24,924 nt of DNA from IMG/VR virus record IMGVR_UViG_3300041809_003475, positions 1 to 24,924 of that record. One strand, 5' to 3'. This DNA is from a virus. Position 1 is the first letter of the stretch; every line of letters begins with the position of its first letter. Under the pieces are notes generated by a model. It worked only from the letters and a program-made list of their open reading frames with translations, did not search any database and was not told where the DNA came from. The position numbers were made by a program, and so were the translations under genes. Positions 12,821-19,761 of this stretch are shown one piece after another.

Positions 12821-13779
12821 TGACAACCGAGATTCCAGTTGAAATCCCCCTAGAAACCTCACTCATTGCGGCGGTCGACAACGCGCCTGGCGCGTCTTTG
12901 GACGCGGACGGCAAGGTCTATTTGGACTACCTGCAAAACTCAAAGGGCTATACGCCCACGGCCACGGAGAAGAAGGTCGTCTCTCAATTTTTCAGAGCGC
13001 TCAAAGCAATCAATCTGTGGAACGATATGCGGGCGCTCTACCTCTACATCGGAGGCACAGCGGCAACCCATGCGGTGAACGCCAGGAACCCTGGCACAAA
13101 TACAATAACCTGGCATGGTGCCATGACCCATAATGCGAAGGGTTCGCAGACGGATGGCGCGACCGGTTACGGCGATCCGGGGCTTACCGCGAATACGGCC
13201 GGCAGCAACGACTACGGACTCTACGGCGGGCGCGTAAAATTTGACTGTTCTTTTGGCGGCTACAATCAAAACGGCCACCGGCAGATGATGGGAGTGCAGC
13301 GAAACAACAATGCGACTCCGGCCAATGGGTTTTTACTCATGGATCGCGGCTGGGATAACCCGAACCACGTCACTTCGGAGTTCGGGGGCGACTGCTTTGA
13401 CGGTTCGATCGGCGATGGTGTCGCATACTCCTACGGCGTCGAGCATCCAACGACGGCCCAGCGGCAGGGGCTTTGGACAATCAATGGCTTTGAAAGCGGC
13501 ACCACGGTTAAAATTTACAAGAACGGAACCGCCGTGGCCACGGGGACGCCCTCAAAGCAGGACATCACGCAGGGCAATAGCCCCGCAGCGCTTCCTTTCT
13601 ATCTTTTCTGCTACAACCGCTTCTTCATGGGCTCCTCTTGGACAAATGCGGGGGATGGCCTGGATGACGGGCAGTCCTGCTTTCACTACTACTTTGGAAA
13701 TGTCACGACGCCGGAGCAACAGTCCGGCTTTTACAGCGCGGTGCAAGCCCTGCAGGTCGCCCTAGGGAGGGGGCTGTGA
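12820..13779 (+). CDS. Lectin-like (concanavalin/LamG-type) structural protein
   Basis: A 319-residue protein. Residues about 28-95 hold a helical lead-in (Y-L-Q-N-S-K-G-Y, then T-A-T-E-K-K-V-V-S-Q-F-F, then L-W-N-D-M-R-A-L-Y-L-Y-I-G-G-T-A-A-T-H) followed by N-A-R-N-P. The rest is beta-rich with G-Y-G-D, a D-Y-G-L-Y stretch, G-T-T-V-K-I-Y-K-N-G-T and F-C-Y-N-R-F. This matches, from memory, a class of phage and Bacteroidota proteins with a LamG/concanavalin-like jelly roll. Between the capsid and connector genes it could decorate the head surface and bind glycans or mucus; that use is inference. It could instead belong to the fibre set despite its location. Its stop overlaps the next gene's start. 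Confidence 0.6.
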   Translation: MTTEIPVEIPLETSLIAAVDNAPGASLDADGKVYLDYLQNSKGYTPTATEKKVVSQFFRALKAINLWNDMRALYLYIGGTAATHAVNARNPGTNTITWHGAMTHNAKGSQTDGATGYGDPGLTANTAGSNDYGLYGGRVKFDCSFGGYNQNGHRQMMGVQRNNNATPANGFLLMDRGWDNPNHVTSEFGGDCFDGSIGDGVAYSYGVEHPTTAQRQGLWTINGFESGTTVKIYKNGTAVATGTPSKQDITQGNSPAALPFYLFCYNRFFMGSSWTNAGDGLDDGQSCFHYYFGNVTTPEQQSGFYSAVQALQVALGRGL

Positions 13780-14069
13780 TGGAAGTCTTGCGTAATCCGG
13801 ATGCTTTCGATCCCACGCGCTGCGCCGTTCACGGCGCGGACATTGAGAACTTTAAAATCACTATGACGAAATTCGAACAGAACCTCAAAGAGATCAACAC
13901 GAAGGTGGACACTTTGACCTCCACCGTCGACAGGGGCATGGCCGCCATTCAGACCGAGATCAAGAACATCAAAAGCAACAACCTCTGGGCTTCCAATTTC
14001 GGAACGGCGGCTATCTCCGCGATCATCTCGACCGGCGTCATGCTGATTTTTTCTCTGCTCAAACACTAA
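13779..14069 (+). CDS. Coiled-coil protein with C-terminal membrane anchor (XhlA-like)
   Basis: A 96-residue protein with a long amphipathic coiled coil (about 27-68, with I-x-x-F-x-x-x-M spacing and K-V-D-T-L-T-S-T-V-D-R-G) followed by one membrane segment at the end (A-I-S-A-I-I-S-T-G-V-M-L-I-F-S-L-L). This arrangement is that of XhlA-type hemolysin/holin-associated proteins. The ATG at 13779 overlaps the previous TGA (TGATG) and has GGGAGG upstream; the GTG one codon earlier is an alternative. It starts a group of four short genes, three with hydrophobic segments and one lipoprotein, which together look like a lysis cassette. The holin-accessory role is inferred from architecture only. Confidence 0.6.
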   Translation: MEVLRNPDAFDPTRCAVHGADIENFKITMTKFEQNLKEINTKVDTLTSTVDRGMAAIQTEIKNIKSNNLWASNFGTAAISAIISTGVMLIFSLLKH

Positions 14070-14075
14070 ACCACT

Positions 14076-14261
14076 ATGAAAAACTGGAAAACCACCACCC
14101 TCGGAGTGCTCAGCATTCTTACTGCCCTTGTCGGAGCCGCGATGACGTGGCTCAAAGGCACGCAGGTTGACGTATCCTCGCTCTTTGCCGCGATCATGGC
14201 GGGAGTCGGGCTTATCCACGCGAAGGACGCTTCACCGACCGACCCTGCGCCCACCAAATGA
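14076..14261 (+). CDS. Small two-helix membrane protein, holin-like
   Basis: A 61-residue protein with two hydrophobic segments: T-L-G-V-L-S-I-L-T-A-L-V-G-A-A-M (about 8-23) and L-F-A-A-I-M-A-G-V-G-L-I (about 36-47). They are separated by a short K-G-T-Q-V-D-V turn and followed by a charged, proline-containing tail. The layout (M-K-N-W-K-T start, two helices, K-D tail) is that of small class II-like holins found in many phages. Its ATG has an A-rich CTAAACCACT leader and no Shine-Dalgarno site. It overlaps the next gene by four bases. The position within the candidate lysis group supports a holin, but the function is inferred. Confidence 0.6.
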   Translation: MKNWKTTTLGVLSILTALVGAAMTWLKGTQVDVSSLFAAIMAGVGLIHAKDASPTDPAPTK

Positions 14262-14443
14262 ACCTTGTTTTGTCCATCCTTGCGTGTCTTGCGGTGATTG
14301 CCTCGCTGGTGCTGACCATCCTGTTCCGGCGTTGGCATGAGCAGGACACGCGGGAGGACAAACTCAACAAAATTAACGAGGACACCTCCCATGCTCAAAA
14401 AAGCGTTGATGATTGGACTGATCGCAAGCCTGATGCTTCTTAG
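14258..14443 (+). CDS. Small single-pass membrane protein
   Basis: A 61-residue protein with an N-terminal membrane segment (about 3-22, L-V-L-S-I-L-A-C-L-A-V-I-A-S-L-V-L-T-I-L) followed by F-R-R-W-H and a charged helix. A lipoprotein gene begins inside its coding region in another frame, the classic arrangement of Rz/Rz1 spanin pairs. However, 61 residues is short for an inner-membrane spanin, and the arginines right after the membrane segment suggest that the C-terminal part faces the cytoplasm, which is wrong for a spanin. It may therefore be a holin partner or unrelated. Start chosen by ATGA overlap with the preceding gene. Confidence 0.55.
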   Translation: MNLVLSILACLAVIASLVLTILFRRWHEQDTREDKLNKINEDTSHAQKSVDDWTDRKPDAS

Positions 14444-14624
14444 CGGGTGCACCACTCCTGTGGTGGTCGCCCAGCACAGCAGCGTTATGGAGCTTGAGCA
14501 TCGCTGGGATGCGTTGGAGGGGCAGTACGGCGCTCCCAATGCGGCTTTTCGGCATCTCTTTGGAGAGAGCCTCAAGGAGATCATCTACCAGCAGGGGGAA
14601 GCGTCCAAGAAGGAGGTCAAATGA
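14391..14624 (+). CDS. Small outer-membrane lipoprotein (o-spanin candidate)
   Basis: A 77-residue lipoprotein. The signal sequence is M-L-K-K, a hydrophobic stretch, then the lipobox L-L-S-G-C with Cys20 as the lipidated residue. The +2 residue is Thr, not Asp, so an outer-membrane location is expected in Enterobacteria-like rules. The mature part is about 57 residues and probably helical. The gene starts within the upstream membrane-protein gene, as Rz1 does within Rz, which makes an outer-membrane spanin the best guess; a phage lipoprotein blocking superinfection is the main alternative. The start at 14391 is chosen because the signal peptide begins there. AAGGAGG in its last codons serves the connector gene. 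Confidence 0.65.
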   Translation: MLKKALMIGLIASLMLLSGCTTPVVVAQHSSVMELEHRWDALEGQYGAPNAAFRHLFGESLKEIIYQQGEASKKEVK

Positions 14625-15232
14625 CGGGACTACTTTCCAACGAGGCGAGTATCACGCGCACAGCACTCAGCAGCACGCTGGCCGTGCCGCTTGAAACGGT
14701 CAAAAAGCACCTGCGCGTCGATGATGACGGTGAGGATGACATTCTCACAACCTACATCAAAGCGGCGAGCGACTACGTGGAGCAGTTCACGCGCTATGCC
14801 CTGATGTCGACGAGCTACGTTCAAGCGCAGCGCTTCTTCAAGGCGCAACTTATACTCGCGCGCTATCCGGTCACGAGCATTGCGTCCATCCAATACTACG
14901 ATAGAAACGGCGTTAAGCGGACGCTTGATTCTGGGTTTTACCGTTTCGACGCCAACGGCGCCAAGCCGCCGGTTATTGTCCTCAATAGCGCCACGAGCAA
15001 TAAGTGGCCGGAGACTGATGGTCAGATTGGCAGCGTGCAGATCGCCTTCACGGCCGGTTATACCGACCCCGCCGACATCCCGCCGCTTGTCCAGCGCTGC
15101 ATCATGGAATTTGCGGGGTATCTCTTTGAACAACGCCAGCCGGTCTTTATCGGACAAGGCTATCGCATGGATGTCCTTCCCGATGGCATCCGACACCTCA
15201 TGCATGGAGCACGACTGACCTATGATCTTTAG
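14621..15232 (+). CDS. Head-tail connector (gp6/phiE125 gp8-like)
   Basis: A 203-residue protein of the first head-tail connector class. It begins after a leader with L-E-T-V-K-K-H-L-R-V-D (about 23-33), followed by an acidic D-D-G-E-D-D, and then the helix Y-I-K-A-A-S-D-Y-V-E. Later come L-A-R-Y-P-V-T-S-I-A-S-I-Q-Y-Y-D, a W-P-x-T-D-G-Q segment, and V-Q-I-A-F-T-A-G-Y-T-D-P-A-D-I-P-P, which is diagnostic of the phiE125 gp8/HK97 gp6-like group. It docks as a ring under the portal. It overlaps the lipoprotein gene by four bases (ATGA) with a strong AAGGAGG, and the next gene by 11 bases. Confidence 0.88.
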   Translation: MTGLLSNEASITRTALSSTLAVPLETVKKHLRVDDDGEDDILTTYIKAASDYVEQFTRYALMSTSYVQAQRFFKAQLILARYPVTSIASIQYYDRNGVKRTLDSGFYRFDANGAKPPVIVLNSATSNKWPETDGQIGSVQIAFTAGYTDPADIPPLVQRCIMEFAGYLFEQRQPVFIGQGYRMDVLPDGIRHLMHGARLTYDL

Positions 15233-15578
15233 CAACTTCGATAGAGCAATCCAAATCCAGCAACGCGATGGCACCCAAAATCCCGACGGTTCGCTGTCGA
15301 ATAATTGGACGACCCTTTATAACTGCCGCGCGTCGATTGTTGAGTGCGAAAATAACGAGATGATTCACGCACGGGCGATGTTTAGCGAGCTTGGCGCGAT
15401 CTTTACGATTCGCTGGAGGGCGAGTGCCACCGATCCGCATTGCGGGGTCAATGCACAGATGCGCGTCCTCTATAAAAATCAGGTCTACGAAATTTTGGGC
15501 GTCACCAATGTCGGGCGCCATGACCAGATCAAACTCTACTGCCGCAAGTACGGCGACCGAACCACCCCCTACAACTGA
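15222..15578 (+). CDS. Head-tail adaptor / head closure protein
   Basis: A 118-residue protein matching the phage head-tail joining type (SPP1 gp16/HK97 gp7-like group): a short N-terminus, I-Q-I-Q-Q-R-D-G-T-Q-N-P-D-G-S (10-24), a W-x-x-L-Y-N-C-R-A-S-I-V-E strand, T-I-R-W-R at mid-length, and Y-E-I-L-G-V-T-N-V-G near the end. It forms the second ring closing the filled head. It is in the expected place after the connector gene. The start overlaps the connector's end by 11 bases, and its stop shares one base with the next ATG. Confidence 0.85.
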   Translation: MIFSNFDRAIQIQQRDGTQNPDGSLSNNWTTLYNCRASIVECENNEMIHARAMFSELGAIFTIRWRASATDPHCGVNAQMRVLYKNQVYEILGVTNVGRHDQIKLYCRKYGDRTTPYN

Positions 15579-16186
15579 TGAACGACCTTTCCATTCAATT
15601 TGACGACAGCCGTTGGAACAATTTTTTGAGCAATGTTCAGCGGTCGGGGTATGACCTGACGGATGTGCGGTTGACGACCGCCGTTAATAAGGCGCTGCAA
15701 CCGGCCTTGCGTCAGGCGCAGCAACTCGTGCCAGTGAAGACCGGCGCCTTGCGACGCTCGCTGACGATTAAAACAAAGAAACTTCGCGGCGGGGGTATTA
15801 CCTGGGGAGGCATCGGCGTGCAATCGCGTTCGGCCTTCATCACCTCGAAGGGTGAGACCGTCAGGCCGCCCAAGTATTATTATTTGGTCGAGTTTGGAAG
15901 AAAATCGGATGCCGAGAGAGCCAGGCGGCTCGCGAATCGCAGGGCGGGTTCGGGGCGGGCGATCGATCGGATTTTTAGAAACAGTTTCGGCTCGGAGAGC
16001 CATCTGAACGCGCGCACCCACGCCATGAACACGGGGCAACCGCGCATGAGTCATAACCGCAAGGCCTCTACCGCTCATCCGTTCCTTGCTCCCGCCATCC
16101 GAAACGCGGCGCAAGCGGTTCTGAATGCCTTTACAAGCGACATCGAGCGGCAGGTCGCCGACTCCATCGGGAGGATTAAAGCATGA
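15578..16186 (+). CDS. HK97 gp10-like tail/connector protein
   Basis: A 202-residue protein of the HK97 gp10 type. The key block is A-L-R-Q-A-Q-Q-L-V-P-V-K-T-G-A-L-R-R-S-L (about 43-62). It also has Y-Y-Y-L-V-E-F-G near 106 and A-H-P-F-L-A-P-A-I-R near 165, as usual for this group. It lies between the head closure and tail terminator genes, so it acts at the head-tail junction. Compared with the usual 110-150 residues, it carries an insert of about 55 residues (about 112-165) rich in arginine, between the V-E-F-G and P-F-L-A-P blocks. Overlaps the next gene by four bases. Confidence 0.85.
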   Translation: MNDLSIQFDDSRWNNFLSNVQRSGYDLTDVRLTTAVNKALQPALRQAQQLVPVKTGALRRSLTIKTKKLRGGGITWGGIGVQSRSAFITSKGETVRPPKYYYLVEFGRKSDAERARRLANRRAGSGRAIDRIFRNSFGSESHLNARTHAMNTGQPRMSHNRKASTAHPFLAPAIRNAAQAVLNAFTSDIERQVADSIGRIKA

Positions 16187-16599
16187 GTTTTGCCGCCGCC
16201 ATTCGGGAGTTTTTCCTCAACAACGCTGCCATCGCCGCGCAGATCGGGACAAAGCTCTATCCTTACCGCGTTGAGCAATCCGTTTCGGGCGATTTCCCCG
16301 CCGCCATCTACGAACTTTCCCTGCCGATGCCCTCAAAAGATTTGTCCATGCTCAATGAACCGCATTGGGAGACGGAGCTTACAATCGCCGCGCTCTCCCG
16401 CGACTACGGAGAGGCCATCGGCATCGCCTCGCTTTTCCGCAATGCCATTGATTGCTACTGCGGGCTGATCGGAGCAACGAACGTCAAATGGGTGCACGTC
16501 CTTGAGACGAACATGGAGCACGAGACTGAGCCGGAGTTTTTCGCGCAGGTGGTGAAGTTTACCCTCTATACCCTGCAGGAGCCCAATTTTCTAACCTAA
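16183..16599 (+). CDS. Tail terminator-like protein (DUF3168 type)
   Basis: A 138-residue protein fitting the DUF3168 tail-completion group. It starts with F-x-x-x-I-R-E-F-F-L-N-N-A-A-I-A-A-Q-I-G-T-K-L-Y-P, followed by a beta strand (A-A-I-Y-E-L-S), E-L-T-I-A-A-L-S-R-D-Y, a helix with I-A-S-L-F-R-N-A-I, and Q-V-V-K-F-T-L-Y. Proteins of this kind form the ring that stops tail tube growth and joins the tail to the head. The order connector, closure, gp10, terminator and tail tube is the standard one and supports the call. ATG overlaps the preceding stop (ATGA). Confidence 0.78.
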   Translation: MSFAAAIREFFLNNAAIAAQIGTKLYPYRVEQSVSGDFPAAIYELSLPMPSKDLSMLNEPHWETELTIAALSRDYGEAIGIASLFRNAIDCYCGLIGATNVKWVHVLETNMEHETEPEFFAQVVKFTLYTLQEPNFLT

Positions 16600-16606
16600 A
16601 ACACCT

Positions 16607-17071
16607 ATGCCCGCAACCTATCAAACCCCCACCGCAGGAGTAAACCCCTCAATCACGCAGGGAGTCTCCTTGTGGCTCTCGTCGGATGGTACCACGTACT
16701 ATCCTCTGCAATACCTCACGAAGATTGACGCCCCGCAGATCAAATCCTCGTCGATTAATATCACCTCGCTCTCGGACACCTTCGAGAAGTACATGAAAGG
16801 GCTTCCCGACTATGGGGAAGTCACGGGAGAATACGAGTACGACTACGACTCCAACGTTACGGCCATGATCGAGACCAATTACGCAGGTAATGGGTCAACG
16901 GCGGCGTTGTACTTCACCTTGAAATTCCAGCATCTGGGGACTCCCAAGATGTACACCTTCCAAGGCTTTTTTACCGAACACAAGATCGCCACGGCGGGGC
17001 CCAACGACAAGGTCACCGCCAGCTTTACCATCCGGCTCACGGGAGCCTTAACGGAGGTCACCTACGCTTAA
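16607..17071 (+). CDS. Major tail tube protein
   Basis: A 154-residue beta-rich protein at the position of the tail tube gene, directly before the two tail chaperone frames and the tape measure. It has V-S-L-W-L-S-S-D-G-T, a long middle with D-x-F-E-K-Y-M-K-G-L-P-D-Y-G-E-V-T-G-E (about 57-75), and V-T-A-S-F-T-I-R-L-T-G near the end, as in other long-tailed phage tube proteins. Hexameric rings of it would make the tail. The ATG lies after a CTAAAACACCT leader without Shine-Dalgarno site, like the capsid gene, although both must be made in large amounts. Confidence 0.82.
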   Translation: MPATYQTPTAGVNPSITQGVSLWLSSDGTTYYPLQYLTKIDAPQIKSSSINITSLSDTFEKYMKGLPDYGEVTGEYEYDYDSNVTAMIETNYAGNGSTAALYFTLKFQHLGTPKMYTFQGFFTEHKIATAGPNDKVTASFTIRLTGALTEVTYA

Positions 17072-17074
17072 TTT

Positions 17075-17383
17075 ATGGACATCGACCGCACACTTACACT
17101 CAACGATGGGAAGCACAGCATTTCCTATTCGTTTTACTCCATCTACAAGACCGAGCGAATTCTCAAAAAGAAGTTCAGCGACTTGGGCGATGATCCGGCG
17201 GGATTCATTGTTTGGATGGTATTCGCGGGGCTCTTTAACGAAAACGAAAGCCGCACCGAAGACGAGATCGCCAGGCTTATCCCCAGCAAGGGAGTCGGCG
17301 AGATACTGAAGGTCTGCGACGCGGTCTATAACGCCGATGTCGGAAGCGATGACGAACCAACACCCCAGTCCGAAGGCAAGTAA
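17075..17383 (+). CDS. Tail assembly chaperone, first frame (G-like)
   Basis: A 102-residue protein between the tail tube and tape measure genes, the universal place of the tail assembly chaperone (lambda G). It has I-D-R-T-L-T-L-N-D-G-K near the start, Y-S-I-Y-K-T-E-R-I-L-K-K-K-F, a hydrophobic helix around I-V-W-M-V-F-A-G-L-F, and an acidic proline-rich end. No sequence motif is diagnostic; position and size carry the call. The last 47 bases overlap the start of the following frame, which lies +1 (equivalently -2) to this one. A run of four C at 17363-17366 in the overlap could allow slippage to a G-T fusion. Confidence 0.65.
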   Translation: MDIDRTLTLNDGKHSISYSFYSIYKTERILKKKFSDLGDDPAGFIVWMVFAGLFNENESRTEDEIARLIPSKGVGEILKVCDAVYNADVGSDDEPTPQSEGK

Positions 17384-17741
17384 AGAAGACGCAGAGTTCC
17401 TGCGCTACTGGGCTTATTGCCGAGTCTCGCTGGGGCTCTCCGAGCTTGAAACGCGCACCTATACGCCGCGGCAGATTCGTGCGCTCAAAAAGCAGCGCGA
17501 TGAGGATATTCTTTTGTGGATGAAGTTCCTTGCGAAGGAAGTCGCGCGGGTAAACTACATGACCTATCTCACGCATTGCTCCGACCGGAAGATCAAGAGC
17601 GCCGATGAGCTCCTGGGCTTTGGCAACAAACCCGATGCCACCGGTAACGACCTGACGCGAAAAGAGGGCATGGAGGCCGCGGCCAAGGCCTTTTCAATGG
17701 CGGTCAAGAAAGCCAAGGAGGAGGTGACGCATGGCAAATAA
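17337..17741 (+). CDS. Tail assembly chaperone, second frame (T-like)
   Basis: A 134-residue reading frame overlapping the previous one, consistent with the lambda T half of a G-GT chaperone pair. It contains Y-W-A-Y-C-R-V-S-L-G-L-S-E-L-E-T-R-T-Y-T-P-R-Q-I near residue 25-48, which recalls the tail protein group where a W and two aromatic residues precede the L-x-L-S-x-x-E pattern, and a charged helical rest. It could begin by its own ATG (17337 or 17349), or be made only as a frameshift product; 17337 is the earliest possible ATG. It overlaps the tape measure gene by 11 bases. Role by position and pattern. Confidence 0.6.
   Translation: MSEAMTNQHPSPKASKEDAEFLRYWAYCRVSLGLSELETRTYTPRQIRALKKQRDEDILLWMKFLAKEVARVNYMTYLTHCSDRKIKSADELLGFGNKPDATGNDLTRKEGMEAAAKAFSMAVKKAKEEVTHGK
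17363..17366 (+). other. Candidate +1 slippage site (CCC-C)
   Basis: In the first chaperone frame the codons read ACA CCC CAG. A peptidyl-tRNA on CCC (17363-17365) could re-pair with the next CCC (17364-17366), moving into the second frame and reading AGT CCG AAG. The frame relation is +1/-2, not the usual -1, so a classical -1 slippery heptamer would not work here. No downstream stimulatory structure was identified. Confidence 0.3.
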
Positions 17742-19758
17742 GAGCCTGGGCACCTTCACCGTCGGCTTCGAGGTCAATTCCGTCAAATTCCAGGACGGAC
17801 TGGCCAAGATTCAGATACAGGCGAAGGGTTTCTCGAAGAACGTCAAGAGTTCCTTTGCCGATGCGGCCTTGGGCTTTAAGACCTTTGTGGCGGCTTTTGC
17901 CGCCTCGGAGACGGTCAAGTACTTGAATGATGTGCAGCGCACGATGCAGTCCCTGCAGGGAGTCGCGAAGGCCACGGGGCGTTCCTTTGGGGACATTAAG
18001 GAGACCTACGAGCGCGTCTTTGCGAACATGCCGGTCTCGGCGGAACAGGCCGCGGCCTCGATCGCCGCCATCGCGAAGTCAACCAAGCTTACGGGCGAGG
18101 CCTTTGAGAAAGCCTCACTGCAGGTGGCCGCCTATCAGAAGCTCATCGGAGGCGACGCAAAGGGCTTTACGCGCACCGCCGTGGGCGGAATGTCGCGCTA
18201 CAATCTGCCGGAGGGGGCGTTCAACGACTACACAAACCTTCTTTACACCGTCAGCAATCAAACAGGCGCTGGATTCGACAAGCTCAACGAGGACATGTCC
18301 AAGGGCGCCACCGAACTGCGAAATATCGGCTTTAGCGCGAAGGAGTCGGCGGTATTTCTAGGGCTTTTGGAGCAAAAGGGTTATGAGGTCGATACGGTGA
18401 TCTCGGCCATGCGAAAGGGCTACGATAATCTGGCGAAGGTTCCGAACATTCAAAACCTGCCGAAGTTCTTTAAGGATTCGGCCACCTATCTCTCGCAGAT
18501 GGCCGAGGGAACGGAGAAAGCCAAACTCTCCGAGGTCTTTGGAAAGAACGCCGATGATTTTCTGAGTGCTTGGAAGAACGTCTACGGACAGGTGGCCGCC
18601 ACCAAGGAGGAGGTCAACAAGGCCTTTGCCGATATGACCAAGGGGGCGCAAAACCAGATGACGGAGTGGGATAGGCTCACGCAGAAGGCAAAGGCCTTTG
18701 GAGAGAGTTTTGCGTCGATCATCAATCCCGCGATCGATGTTTTTTACAAGAAAACCAAAGAAGCGCTGGAGCCGTGGAATGATTTTTTCAAGAAGATATC
18801 CGAGGATATCAAGGCCGCCACGGCGCCTCCGGTGCAGTTGGGCATCGGCGCCCTGCGCGTGCCCTTGCCGCCGCAGCCGGGAGCATCAAAGCCGCAGTAT
18901 CACGTGGAGAATGGCAAATTCGTGAAGTCGGCCTTCACGGTGTCCTACCAGTCCGCGCAAGAGTACATGGATTCAATGGAGCGCTTCAAGCTCCTGGACG
19001 AGGCGGATAAAAAGCAAAAGGAGATGGCGACCTCAACGCACGAGGTGGCGCAGGCCGCCCAAGAGGCGGGCAAAAGCGTCGAGAACTACCAGGCCGCGCT
19101 CGACAAAGCTGCCGCAAGTACAACTGCTACCGTCGCGAAAGCCCAAAGCTTGAAGGATACCATGAAGGATGTCTTTGGGGACGGGAAGACCAACAGCGAC
19201 ATCCTGACGGAGGCCACAAGAAACATGGCCAACGACATGACGAACAGCTTTGACGAGATCATTTTTCGTTCAAAGAGCGTGGGACAGGCCTTTAGGGATT
19301 TGGCGCAAACGATCATTGAGCAGATCAGCAAAATGCTCATCTACGAGAGCATCTCGAAGCCCCTGGCTACCGGCATCGGAAGTATTTTTGGAAGTCTCTT
19401 TGGGCTTCAGCTGGGAAGCGGCGGGAACTCTGCAGCGAATTCTCTGGCCACGGCCACGGGGAACAAGCGTGCTTCCGGCGGGCCGGTATCAGGAGGCTCA
19501 CCCTATCTTGTCGGCGAACAAGGCCCTGAACTTTTCATCCCCGGCATGAGCGGCTCCATCATCCCCCATAACACGCTGGCCGGCGGCGGCGGGATCGTCG
19601 TCAACCAGAGCTTTACCTTGTCCGGCAACACGAACCAAGACCTGCAAAACACCATGAGGGCGATGATTGCCCAGGCCAAGGAAGCCATCGCTTCCACCGT
19701 CGCCGATGTCGCGCGACGCGGCGGCAGAGCCAGTTCTCTCATCCGAAACGCCACTTGA
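17731..19758 (+). CDS. Tail tape measure protein
   Basis: A 675-residue tape measure protein, the ruler that fixes tail length and later leaves through the tail. The N-terminus is the typical G-F-E-V-N-S-V-K-F-Q-D-G-L-A-K (12-26), followed by long alpha-helical, alanine- and lysine-rich regions with moderate hydrophobic stretches. The end has M-L-I-Y-E-S-I-S-K-P, a glycine-rich linker, G-G-P-V-S-G-G, Y-L-V-G-E-Q-G-P-E-L-F-I-P, and a basic tail, common to lambda-H-like proteins. At about 1.5 angstroms per residue a tail near 100 nm is expected; this is an estimate. It overlaps the second chaperone frame by 11 bases. Confidence 0.93.
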   Translation: MANKSLGTFTVGFEVNSVKFQDGLAKIQIQAKGFSKNVKSSFADAALGFKTFVAAFAASETVKYLNDVQRTMQSLQGVAKATGRSFGDIKETYERVFANMPVSAEQAAASIAAIAKSTKLTGEAFEKASLQVAAYQKLIGGDAKGFTRTAVGGMSRYNLPEGAFNDYTNLLYTVSNQTGAGFDKLNEDMSKGATELRNIGFSAKESAVFLGLLEQKGYEVDTVISAMRKGYDNLAKVPNIQNLPKFFKDSATYLSQMAEGTEKAKLSEVFGKNADDFLSAWKNVYGQVAATKEEVNKAFADMTKGAQNQMTEWDRLTQKAKAFGESFASIINPAIDVFYKKTKEALEPWNDFFKKISEDIKAATAPPVQLGIGALRVPLPPQPGASKPQYHVENGKFVKSAFTVSYQSAQEYMDSMERFKLLDEADKKQKEMATSTHEVAQAAQEAGKSVENYQAALDKAAASTTATVAKAQSLKDTMKDVFGDGKTNSDILTEATRNMANDMTNSFDEIIFRSKSVGQAFRDLAQTIIEQISKMLIYESISKPLATGIGSIFGSLFGLQLGSGGNSAANSLATATGNKRASGGPVSGGSPYLVGEQGPELFIPGMSGSIIPHNTLAGGGGIVVNQSFTLSGNTNQDLQNTMRAMIAQAKEAIASTVADVARRGGRASSLIRNAT

Positions 19759-19761
19759 TTC

